Positions 1-6,003 of a DNA stretch of 10,608 nucleotides are shown piece after piece. The position numbers were made by a program, and so were the translations under genes. Numbering within the stretch: the stretch's first letter is position 1; every line of letters starts with the position of its first letter. The stretch is from Planctomycetota bacterium. GTDB taxonomy: Bacteria > Planctomycetota > PUPC01 > DSUN01. The stretch lies in the NCBI GenBank assembly GCA_016872875.1, contig VGYW01000293.1:1-10608 (forward strand), written 5' to 3'. The notes beneath the pieces were generated by a model. It made no database searches. It saw only the letters and a program-made list of their open reading frames with translations, and had not been told where the DNA came from.

Positions 1-1
1 A

Positions 2-22
2 GAACCGCCCAAGAAGAAGTGA
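2..22 (+). CDS. Possible 3' end of an upstream gene (partial)
   Basis: In the frame beginning at base 2 the DNA reads E-P-P-K-K-K followed by TGA at 20-22, the kind of lysine-rich tail that often ends a bacterial protein. The next gene's ATG lies 11 bases further on, which would suit an operon. Only six codons are visible, so the identity cannot be judged and the frame may be chance. This is inference from one stop codon and composition. Confidence 0.22.
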   Translation, partial: EPPKKK

Positions 23-33
23 GAGTTCCCCCA

Positions 34-1296
34 ATGCCTCTGCCATCGGCCAAACCCCCTTCTTCCCCTCTCACTCCTCACTCGCCCCTCGTCCCTCGCC
101 CCTCGTCCCTCACCCCTTTCCCTCTCACTCCTTACTCCTCACTCCTCACTCTCACTTTCTTCCTCGCCGCCTCGGCGCACGCCCAGCTCTCCTGGACCCC
201 GCAGGTCCGCGAGGTGGCTGACTTCGTGATTGCCCAGCAGACGCCCCAGGGCTGCATCCCCGACACCCCCGAGGCCGTGCGGGCGAACGAGGCGGGCGCA
301 ATGGCACGCACCCTCCTCGCCCCAGCCTACGCCTGGCGCACAATGTCCCGCATCCCCTACCGCAACGCCTGGCGCGAAGGCATCCGCTGGCTCGCCGCCT
401 CGATGGAGCGTCAAGGCCCCTGGGCCGGAACCTGGCGCTACGCCTACGCGGGAAAGCCCCCACACGTCCCGCTCCCCACCTCGCCCGACGGCATCGCGCA
501 GGACGCCCGTGGCCTGAGCACCGCCGCCGCACTCTTCGCCTACCACGTCGCACTCTACACCCACTCGACCGGCGACGACACCGTGCAGGTCAACTGCCGG
601 CCACACGTCCAGGCCGCGCTCGACTTCATCCTGGAGAAGAACCGCGCGCCCAACGGCCTCTTCTACCGCGGCTGGTACCAGCCCAAGGACAAGCCCGCCG
701 AGCCCTGGGAGCTCTGCCGCAAGCAGTTCGCCACAGACCAGGCCGACGTCCTCCTCGGCCTCTGGGCAGGCGCCTCGCTCCTCGGCCACGCACGCTACAA
801 CCTCGCCGCCGACCGACTCGAACAGCGCATGCTCGACCTCCTCTACGACAAGCGCCACCGCGCCTTCGGCATCGCCCTCGATGAGGCAGGCGGACTCATC
901 CCCCCCGCCGAGGACATCGAGACCCACCTCATCCAGGGCTACCTCACCTGGGTCCTCGGCCCCCGACGCGAGACCGAGCAGGCGATGAAGTGGCTCGACG
1001 CCCGCCTGGCCCCCGACGGCTCGTTCCGCAGGAAGAAGGGCGACGCTGTTGCCATCCTTCCGTCCGCCGCCTTCTGCCTCGGCGCATCGCGTATCGCAAC
1101 ACTCGCCGACGAACTCCGCCAGACACGTCGCTGGCTCCGCGACGCCGCCATCGCCCCCAAGGGCGGCGTCCGCGAGGTCGCAGACCCTAAGTCCTCAACT
1201 CGCAACGACTTAGCCGGCTGGACCATCCTCGCCTGGCTCGCCCCAGACCCCCGCCCCTTCGCCACCCAGCCGCGCGACAAGCCCACCTTGAGGTAG
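34..1296 (+). CDS. Secreted all-helical protein of unknown function (possible alpha/alpha-toroid fold)
   Basis: I do not recognise a named family. From ATG 34 the product is 420 aa; a GTG at 19 would add five residues. Residues 1-35 are a Pro/Ser/Leu-rich stretch encoded by a CT-rich microrepeat. A hydrophobic run (SSLLTLTFFLAASAHA, about 35-50) followed by Q looks like a signal-peptide core with an AHA cleavage site, so export is likely. The mature part is alpha-helical, with recurring blocks of Trp, Arg and small residues (for example AWREGIRWLAASMERQGPW, FATDQADVLLGLWAGASLL, HLIQGYLTWVL), as in six-hairpin glycosidase-like or terpenoid-cyclase-like toroids. No catalytic motif can be assigned. 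The frame is open throughout, has balanced amino-acid content and ends at TAG 1294-1296. It converges on the beta-helix gene. Real gene: likely; exact start: uncertain, because the repeat encodes the N-terminus. Confidence 0.72.
   Translation: MPLPSAKPPSSPLTPHSPLVPRPSSLTPFPLTPYSSLLTLTFFLAASAHAQLSWTPQVREVADFVIAQQTPQGCIPDTPEAVRANEAGAMARTLLAPAYAWRTMSRIPYRNAWREGIRWLAASMERQGPWAGTWRYAYAGKPPHVPLPTSPDGIAQDARGLSTAAALFAYHVALYTHSTGDDTVQVNCRPHVQAALDFILEKNRAPNGLFYRGWYQPKDKPAEPWELCRKQFATDQADVLLGLWAGASLLGHARYNLAADRLEQRMLDLLYDKRHRAFGIALDEAGGLIPPAEDIETHLIQGYLTWVLGPRRETEQAMKWLDARLAPDGSFRRKKGDAVAILPSAAFCLGASRIATLADELRQTRRWLRDAAIAPKGGVREVADPKSSTRNDLAGWTILAWLAPDPRPFATQPRDKPTLR
61..157 (+). repeat. CT-rich microrepeat (CCCTCGT/CACTCCT units) inside the 5' end of the first gene
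   Basis: This roughly 100-base pyrimidine-rich stretch is built from short imperfect units such as CCCTCGT, CCCTCGC and CACTCCT. The CCCTCGT unit also occurs in the inverted repeat at 8536-8625, so the two are related in style. Here only one arm is present, and it is read as the n-region of a putative signal peptide (TPHSPLVPRPSSLTPF). It is either a repeat that grew inside the gene, or intergenic repeat DNA that became coding when an older start was lost. Confidence 0.75.
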
Positions 1297-1503
1297 CCCC
1301 TGCCCCGTGGATGACGCCCGTCGTATCGTGTAGCCCTACCCTCTCCCCATTGCGCGCCGCTGGCTGCGGGAGCCTGGGCGCCGGCAAACCCCACAGCGGC
1401 GTCGAGCCGCCGCACTCCAACGGGCTGTCGCATGTGACTGAGCACCTGCTTGCACATGCGCGTTCGGGGTCTGTTCTTCGCATCGCCATAGAGGAAATGC
1501 GGG
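1297..1503. other. Convergent intergenic spacer with repeat-derived sequence
   Basis: This 207-base gap separates two converging genes. It has no credible gene; the short open frames in it translate to peptides of the type LECGGSTPLWG that arise when hairpin repeats of the 3'-end array family are read. No stem followed by a T-run is visible on either strand, so there is no clear intrinsic terminator. Confidence 0.6.
1391..1420 (-). repeat. Degenerate solitary copy of the TTGGAGTGCGGC hairpin repeat
   Basis: On the minus strand this reads TTGGAGTGCGGC, GGCTCGAC, GCCGCTGTGG. The first 12 bases match the start of the repeats at 10353-10608, and the end resembles their GCCGCTTTGG end. The stem GCGGC/GCCGC (1396-1400 with 1406-1410) remains with a five-base loop, while the GCA triloop of the intact copies is absent. 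It lies about 9 kb from the array, so the family is dispersed. Confidence 0.65.
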
Positions 1504-2652
1504 CTATGGGCGGGAGGGCGTGTCTGCCGCGCTGATCTGAAGGGTGAGGGAGCCGCGGGGGCCGCGGGCCTCGTAGCCCTTGGCCTCGGCGAGGACCTTG
1601 CCCGCGGAGAGCGCGACGATGCGGTGCGGGGCGGTGGCGTTCGCGGGGTCGCCCCCCGCGGGGTAGCTGGGCGTGGCGGTGTACTCGGTGAGGATGAGGG
1701 GACAGGTGCCGTCGGCCGCCGTCGTGCCGCTGACTCGCTCGACGGGGGCCTGTCCCTCGCTGGTGGCGGCGACCTCGATGCCGGGGAGCGGCTTGCCCGT
1801 GGCACGGTCAACTACCTTCGCGGTGACGGTCCAGCGGACGGCCGCGGTGCCGCTGGCGTCGCGGAAGCGGACCTTTGTGCGGCTGAACTGGCAGTCAACG
1901 AGCTCGGCGGCGGGGCGGTCGCCGCTGAGGTAGAGGTCGGCCTCGCTGCCCGACAGGCGACAGCGTTCGAGGCGGAGCGGTGCGCCGCCGGCGCCCTCCA
2001 CCCAGACGCCGTAGCGGCCTTCGCAGAGGAACTGGCAGTCGCGCACGGCCAGCCTTGCGCCGTCGGCCTGGTAGGCGTGGAGCGAAACGTCGTCGCTCAG
2101 GGCGAAGGCCACGCGCTGGAGGTCGGCCCGCGAGTGCGCGGTCACGGTCTTGCCACGGGCGCCGGACATGTAGAGGATGCGGCTGTCGGCGGCCACCAGC
2201 TCGCCGTCGGCGAAGAAGTAGTAGCCGCGGCTGCACTTGTCTTCCGTGATCACCTGCCCCACTGTTTGGAGGACGGAGTTGTGGATGCGGAGTTGGCCGC
2301 CGCGTGCGACCTGGACCTGGAGGTCGCCGCAGACGACGGTGTTGAGGAGGAGGGTCTCGCCCAGCTTGGGGTCGGCGGGGTCGCCGATCTGGAGGCTGCC
2401 GTGGACGATGATGCTGGCGTTGGCGGTGGCCTGGCGTTTCTTGGGGTCGTAGCTGAAGAGCTCGGGCTGGCCGATGTCGGCGGCCAGTTGTGCGAGGCGG
2501 GCCAGAGTGTAGTCGCGGCCGTGGACCTCGATGGCCTTGCCCTGGAAGGAGACGCCCTCGCGCTTCTCCGCCCCGCTCATCATCACCACGAGGCCGACCA
2601 CGCACCCCAGGGCCACGAGCGCGAGGATGAGATTGAGGTGCTTGATCTTCAT
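1504..2652 (-). CDS. Membrane-anchored right-handed beta-helix-like protein with C-terminal Ig-like domain
   Basis: From ATG 2652 the product is 382 aa; the frame also runs up to a GTG at 2673, but that lies over the GGGGCGAGG ribosome-binding-like sequence. Residues 5-26 form one hydrophobic segment (LNLILALVALGCVVGLVVM) after a Lys-rich start: an uncleaved anchor or signal. Residues about 75-265 repeat short beta-strand patterns (IIVHGSLQIG, LRIHNSVLQT, LAVRDCQFLC, LRLERCRLSG, AELVDCQFSR), the look of a parallel beta-helix. Residues about 272-375 (VTAKVVDRATGKPLPGIEVA, then TTAADGTC) resemble a carboxypeptidase-regulatory/CNA-B-like Ig fold. No catalytic residues are recognisable, so a structural, binding or adhesion role outside the membrane is inferred. 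It follows the DUF58 gene on the same strand after a 299-base gap full of repeats and may share its transcript. Confidence 0.75.
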   Translation of the reverse strand: MKIKHLNLILALVALGCVVGLVVMMSGAEKREGVSFQGKAIEVHGRDYTLARLAQLAADIGQPELFSYDPKKRQATANASIIVHGSLQIGDPADPKLGETLLLNTVVCGDLQVQVARGGQLRIHNSVLQTVGQVITEDKCSRGYYFFADGELVAADSRILYMSGARGKTVTAHSRADLQRVAFALSDDVSLHAYQADGARLAVRDCQFLCEGRYGVWVEGAGGAPLRLERCRLSGSEADLYLSGDRPAAELVDCQFSRTKVRFRDASGTAAVRWTVTAKVVDRATGKPLPGIEVAATSEGQAPVERVSGTTAADGTCPLILTEYTATPSYPAGGDPANATAPHRIVALSAGKVLAEAKGYEARGPRGSLTLQISAADTPSRP

Positions 2653-2951
2653 TCTGCTAGTGCCTCGCCCCACAGATCACTGGACAAGATCGCGCAGGCT
2701 CGGCCTTTTGCTCCCGAAGGGAGCGCAGTGGGTAGCCGGCGGCTTCAGCCGCCGGACTCGTGCGCCACAAGTGGAGAAGTCCCGAAGGGACGGCAGACAC
2801 ATGCGCTGGGCCGCCTGCCGTGGCTTTCTGCCGTCCCTTTGGGACTGGGCCATGTGTGCGCCCCGATCCGGCGGCTGAAGCCGCCGGCTACCTACTGTAG
2901 TCCCTTCGGGACAGCAGTTTGTCCCCTTGTTTGTGGGGCGTTCTACTCAAT
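2653..2951. other. Repeat-filled intergenic spacer between DUF58 and beta-helix genes
   Basis: There is no gene here. About two thirds of the 299 bases (2711-2912) is one mirror-symmetric composite of hairpins, listed separately. The remaining sequence next to the beta-helix start (2653-2710) shows no convincing -35/-10 pair on the minus strand. Confidence 0.7.
2711..2912. repeat. Mirror-symmetric composite of six hairpins (REP/BIME-like)
   Basis: Six small palindromes occur in the order A-B-A / A'-B'-A': CTCCC-GAA-GGGAG (2711-2723), CCGGCGGCTTCAGCCGCCGG (2736-2755), GTCCC-GAA-GGGAC (2779-2791), GTCCC-TTT-GGGAC (2833-2845), CCGGCGGCTGAAGCCGCCGG (2868-2887), GTCCC-TTC-GGGAC (2900-2912). The 25-base block 2732-2756 is an exact reverse complement of 2867-2891, and 2778-2796 matches the reverse complement of 2828-2846 with one mismatch. 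The whole 200-base element is thus an interrupted inverted repeat made of smaller inverted repeats. No coding sequence, terminal direct repeat or transposase is seen; a non-autonomous REP/BIME-type element is the best description. Confidence 0.85.
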
Positions 2952-4193
2952 TCATTCGCTCCCCGGCGCTGTCTCGTGACGGAACCAGAAGACCTCGGAG
3001 AATGAGGGGTTGGAGGCATCCACGGCGAGGACTCTCGCCTGGCGGCGCTGGAGGAGGTCGAGGGCCTCCTCAGCGTCGGCGTCGCGGCGGCGGAGCGCGA
3101 CGATGGCCAGCGCGCGTTCCTCGGAGCGGACGCGCGGCTCGGCCACGAGGTCCGCGAGACTCCGGGCCGGGTTCGGCTCGAGGCGGGCGAGGGTCTCGAA
3201 GAGTGCGCGGAGCGCGGCCTGGCCTTTCGCGGGCGCGGCCACGGCCAGCTCCGGGGCGTAGGCGGCCAGGCCGACGAGGAAGCCGCGGAGCATCAGGTCG
3301 CGGGCTACCGTGGCGGCGAAGCTCACGGCGGCTTCGAGCGCCGCCTCGCCGCTGGCCGGGCAGCGGGTGTCGAGCAGGAGCAGCGCCCGCTCGCCCGCGA
3401 GGGCCTCCATCTCGCGGACGAGCGGCTTGCCGAGCTTGGCCGAGGTCTTCCAGTGGATGCGGCGCGGGTTGTCCCCGTGCCGGTACTCGCGGAGGTTTCG
3501 GAACTCCTCCTCGCCGCGTGCCCCGCGCATCCGCTGGGCCGAGGACGCGAGGATGCGCGCGCGGGCGAGGAACTCGCCCGCCACCTCGCCGAGGCGCGGG
3601 TAGACCACGAGCTCGCCGGGCAGCGCCCTGGCCCGGCCCTGGTGGAAGAGGCCGAAGGGGAACCGAGTGGAGAAGCTCACGGTGCGGAACGGGTAGACGC
3701 CGCGGCGGTCCGCCACCGCGCGATAGGCCAGGGGCACGCTCTGGCCCGCGGGCAGCTCGAGCACCACCCCGCCCGGCCGCTGGGCGCTCAGGCCCGCCGG
3801 CAACTCGTCCTGCACCACCAGCCCGTAGGAGGTCAGGCGGCGCTTGCGGCTCGCCACGCGGAGCTCCACCGCGAGCGGCTCGCCCGCGTGCACCCCCTCG
3901 GGCAGCGCCCGCGCGAACTCCAGGCGCCGCATCGTCACCCGCGAGAGGACGAAGGAGAGCACGATCGCCGAAAGGAGCATGCCGAACACGAGCACGAGGA
4001 AGTTTATCTTCGTGTTCAGCGCCACGATTGCGATGGCGAGGGTGAGGAGAGAGAAGACGATGCCCGTCCGCGTGATGTGCTCGGCGGCGCGGACGCGGCG
4101 GCTACGCCGCGCGATGCCCGCGATGCACAGCCCCCCCAGCACCGCCAGGGCGGCTACGATGATCGCGTGGGCGATGGTCTGCCAGGGAACCAA
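2952..4193 (-). CDS. DUF58 family membrane protein (MoxR partner)
   Basis: The product is 413 aa. Hydrophobic segments lie at about 8-27, 44-60 and 63-84, followed by a soluble part. The DUF58 hallmark is clear at about 228-262: EEEFRNLREYRHGDNPRRIH followed by WKTSAKLGKPLVREME. After it comes a von Willebrand A-like beginning (LLLLDTRCP, 271-279) in which the Asp is kept but a canonical DxSxS metal site is not. DUF58 proteins are typically encoded beside MoxR ATPases and are thought to act as membrane adaptors in assembly of envelope or secreted partners; here moxR lies directly upstream. The start is a TTG at 4193: no ATG or GTG lies nearby in frame, and GGAAGGG sits nine bases before it. 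The 136-base gap to moxR holds a long perfect hairpin. Confidence 0.9.
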   Translation of the reverse strand: MVPWQTIAHAIIVAALAVLGGLCIAGIARRSRRVRAAEHITRTGIVFSLLTLAIAIVALNTKINFLVLVFGMLLSAIVLSFVLSRVTMRRLEFARALPEGVHAGEPLAVELRVASRKRRLTSYGLVVQDELPAGLSAQRPGGVVLELPAGQSVPLAYRAVADRRGVYPFRTVSFSTRFPFGLFHQGRARALPGELVVYPRLGEVAGEFLARARILASSAQRMRGARGEEEFRNLREYRHGDNPRRIHWKTSAKLGKPLVREMEALAGERALLLLDTRCPASGEAALEAAVSFAATVARDLMLRGFLVGLAAYAPELAVAAPAKGQAALRALFETLARLEPNPARSLADLVAEPRVRSEERALAIVALRRRDADAEEALDLLQRRQARVLAVDASNPSFSEVFWFRHETAPGSE

Positions 4194-4221
4194 GGCGGGG
4201 GACCCTTCCGCTCGGGCCGCC

Positions 4222-4304
4222 TGATGTCCCTGGTGTCCCTGTGGTCCCTGTGGTCCCTCGCGCGGAAAGGGACCACAGGGACCACAGGGACAACAGGGAC
4301 CTAA
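4222..4304. repeat. Inverted tandem-repeat hairpin, GTGGTCCCT units
   Basis: Arm 4235-4258 consists of GTCCCT plus two GTGGTCCCT units, and arm 4268-4291 is its exact reverse complement; the loop is nine bases (4259-4267). With one mismatch the pairing extends several more bases outward on both sides. In the moxR-DUF58 transcript this gives a perfect 24-bp stem. No T-run follows, so it does not look like an intrinsic terminator. By analogy with REP stems in operons it could block exonucleases from the 3' side and uncouple moxR and DUF58 mRNA levels; that is inference. Confidence 0.9.
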
Positions 4305-4329
4305 GGGACCGCCCGGCTCTCTCCGCCGC

Positions 4330-5277
4330 TCACACGGGCACGGGCGTGCCGGCGATGATCTGCCGGACGATCTCGCGCTCGTCGCGGCTCTTGCCCGCGG
4401 CGAGGGCGGCGCGGCGGATGACGCGATGGGCCAGCACGGGCACCGCCAGCCGCTTCACGTCGTCGGGCAACACGAAGTCCCGCGCCTCCACGAGCGCGAG
4501 GGCCTGGGCTGCACGCGAGAGCGACAGGCCGCCGCGCGGGCTCACCCCGATCTCAAGCTCCGGCGCCGCACGCGTCCGCGAGACGATCTCCAGGACGTAT
4601 TCCGCAATCGAGTCGTCCACCCGCACCTTCCGCACGGCGTCCTGGATGGCCACCACCTCGTCGCCATCGAGGACGGGCTCGAGGGTGTCGAGCGGGTTGG
4701 CCAAGCGTTGGGTGGCGAGCACGCGGTGCTCGTCGGCGCGGCTCGGGTAGCCGATCTCGATCCGCATCAGGAAGCGGTCGAGCTGCGACTCCGGGAGCGG
4801 GAAGGTGCCCTCGAACTCGTGGGGGTTCTGCGTGGCGAGGACGATGAAGGGGCGGGGGAGCGGGTGGGTCGCGCCGTCCACCGACACCTGGCACTCGTTC
4901 ATCGCCTCGAGCAGGCTGCTCTGGGTGCGGGGCGTCGTGCGGTTGATCTCGTCGGCCAGCACCACGTTGGCGAAGACGGGTCCGGGCTTGAACACGAAGC
5001 GGTCATCGGCCTCGTTGTAGATGGGCACGCCCAGGATGTCGGTGGGCAACAGGTCGGGCGTGAACTGGATGCGGCGAAACGAGCTGCGGATCGAGCGTGC
5101 CAGGGCGCGGGCGAGGGTGGTCTTCCCCACCCCGGGCACGTCCTCGATCAGGACGTGTCCGCCGGCGAACAGCCCGACCAGCACGAGGCGCACCGCCTCC
5201 GGCTTCCCGATGAACACCGTCTCGATGTTCCTCTGGAGGCTGGCGACCTTCTCGTTCAATGCGTCGCGGCCCATCAT
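4330..5277 (-). CDS. moxR: MoxR-type AAA+ ATPase
   Basis: From ATG 5277 the product is 315 aa, the usual MoxR length. Walker A is GVGKT (49-53, in EDVPGVGKTTLA), Walker B is VVLADE (105-110), followed by INRTTPRTQSSLLEAM. Sensor 1 is LATQNP (148-152, Asn151), then EGTFPLPESQLDRFL. The lid holds SPRGGLSLSRA (246-256), with Arg248 as likely sensor 2. It is therefore a complete, presumably active ATPase. MoxR proteins work as chaperone-like remodellers with DUF58/VWA partners, and the DUF58 gene follows on the same strand. A longer frame starts at 5343, but that start falls inside the consensus promoter, so a transcript from it could not include it. ATG 5274 is an equally possible start. A small stem, GCCAC-CGC-GTGGC, sits just before the start in the leader. 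Confidence 0.94.
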   Translation of the reverse strand: MMGRDALNEKVASLQRNIETVFIGKPEAVRLVLVGLFAGGHVLIEDVPGVGKTTLARALARSIRSSFRRIQFTPDLLPTDILGVPIYNEADDRFVFKPGPVFANVVLADEINRTTPRTQSSLLEAMNECQVSVDGATHPLPRPFIVLATQNPHEFEGTFPLPESQLDRFLMRIEIGYPSRADEHRVLATQRLANPLDTLEPVLDGDEVVAIQDAVRKVRVDDSIAEYVLEIVSRTRAAPELEIGVSPRGGLSLSRAAQALALVEARDFVLPDDVKRLAVPVLAHRVIRRAALAAGKSRDEREIVRQIIAGTPVPV

Positions 5278-5311
5278 CAACCCGCCACGCGGTGGCTTGA
5301 GGCGGAACGGA

Positions 5312-5317
5312 CCTCCT
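5312..5317 (-). promoter_or_regulatory. AGGAGG at the expected transcript start of moxR
   Basis: On the minus strand AGGAGG follows the -10 box by two bases, so it would sit at the very 5' end of the mRNA, about 35 bases before ATG 5277. It looks like a perfect Shine-Dalgarno sequence, but no ATG, GTG or TTG lies at a normal distance in the moxR frame. It may be incidental. Confidence 0.35.
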
Positions 5318-5319
5318 GC

Positions 5320-5348
5320 ATTATAAGTGACCGGCACCGGCATGTCAA
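5320..5348 (-). promoter_or_regulatory. Consensus sigma70-type promoter for moxR operon
   Basis: Reading the minus strand, TTGACA (5348-5343) is followed by exactly 17 bases and then TATAAT (5325-5320). Both hexamers match the housekeeping consensus six out of six, at optimal spacing, in a very GC-rich background where this is unlikely by chance. Transcription should start near 5313 and read moxR, DUF58 and perhaps the beta-helix gene. The -35 box begins 11 bases after the DUF1854 stop codon, so the moxR unit has its own promoter rather than depending on read-through. Confidence 0.85.
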
Positions 5349-5358
5349 CAAACGCCGC

Positions 5359-5883
5359 TCACCAGTAGATGTAGCGGCGGAAGCGGGCGCGGCTGTCGAA
5401 GTCCAACTGCTCGATGTCCGGTATCTCGTAGCGGTTGCCGTCTACGTCGGTGATGATGTGGCAGCCGTTTCCGGCGTGGACGCACTTGCTCTGGTCCCAG
5501 CGCGCGGTGGGGAACTGGCGTTCGCCCTTGTCGGTCTCGCAGTCCCAGTAGAGGTAGCCGAACTCCTCGCGGAGCGCCTTGATCTCGGTGATGATGTGGA
5601 TGAAGTAGCGGCGTGCGAGCGCCTCCTTGACCAGTCGGCGCTGGTCGGGGCCGAGGGAGGCGATGGTGCGGATCATGCCGACCTCGCGCTGCTCGGTGGC
5701 CGTGGCGCCGGTGCGAACCGAGACGTAGCGGTCGGGGTCCGAGATTGGCCGCGTGCGGTAGAGGAGCACCTCGGCCAGCTCCGTGCCGTCGCCCATCGTG
5801 GCGCGGAGCTGGCCGAGCTCATTCACGTGGAAGCGGATGTCGGTCGGCCCCAGGTAGCGGATGCCTTCGTAGCGTTCAGCCAT
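5359..5883 (-). CDS. DUF1854 family protein (partner of the upstream ABC exporter)
   Basis: From ATG 5883 the product is 174 aa, a normal size for DUF1854. Family-like features are the early GxxDIRF strand, the PISDPDRYVSVRTG segment, a helical centre (LVKEALARRYFIHIITEIKA, about 84-103), then WDCETDKGERQF (113-124) and the C-terminal DVDGNRYEIPDIEQLDFDSR (147-166). In other bacteria DUF1854 proteins are annotated as cyanophycin-metabolism-associated, next to an ABC transporter like the one upstream here; their biochemical role is not established. No cyanophycin synthetase or cyanophycinase lies in this window. The frame is open up to 5970, but that extension translates the GGATGAAT-type microrepeat and is not believable. 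GGGGAT lies about nine bases before the ATG. It is probably co-transcribed with the ABC gene, 120 bases upstream. Confidence 0.88.
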   Translation of the reverse strand: MAERYEGIRYLGPTDIRFHVNELGQLRATMGDGTELAEVLLYRTRPISDPDRYVSVRTGATATEQREVGMIRTIASLGPDQRRLVKEALARRYFIHIITEIKALREEFGYLYWDCETDKGERQFPTARWDQSKCVHAGNGCHIITDVDGNRYEIPDIEQLDFDSRARFRRYIYW

Positions 5884-5913
5884 TGGCTCTATCCCCGTTG
5901 GGAGAGGGGGATG

Positions 5914-6003
5914 AGTGGAGGGGTGGATGAATGGATGGATGAAAGAGAGGAGCGCGATCCCTCTGTTCATTCATCCAATCATCCACCCATCCACCCATCC
6001 ACT
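5914..6003. repeat. Inverted tandem-repeat hairpin, GGATGAAT/GGATGGGT units
   Basis: The left arm (5914-5943) runs in GTGGATGA/ATGGATGG units. The right arm (5966-6003) carries the complementary ATCCACCC/ATTCATCC units, and the arms pair imperfectly. The middle (about 5944-5965) contains AGAG and GGA that can pair with TCC and CTCT, closing the tip. The right arm ends on the base before the TGA complement of the ABC gene (6004-6006), so the repeat abuts that stop codon. It sits between the ABC and DUF1854 genes. Confidence 0.8.

Noticed and set aside
2711..2912. Insertion sequence or MITE with transposase
   Set aside because: There is no transposase and no clear target-site duplication; the internal order of small hairpins fits a REP/BIME-like composite better.
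1624..2979. Open frame on the + strand opposite the beta-helix gene
   Set aside because: It crosses the hairpin composite and has no recognisable domain, while the opposite strand has a membrane anchor, beta-helix pattern and Ig-like domain.
4235..4291. Intrinsic terminator after moxR
   Set aside because: The stem is long and perfect, but it is made of tandem units and no T-run follows on the minus strand; the DUF58 gene downstream belongs to the same functional unit.
5884..5970. N-terminal extension of the DUF1854 protein
   Set aside because: The extension (FIHPFIHPSTHP) is a direct translation of the GGATGAAT-type microrepeat; ATG 5883 begins the conserved domain.
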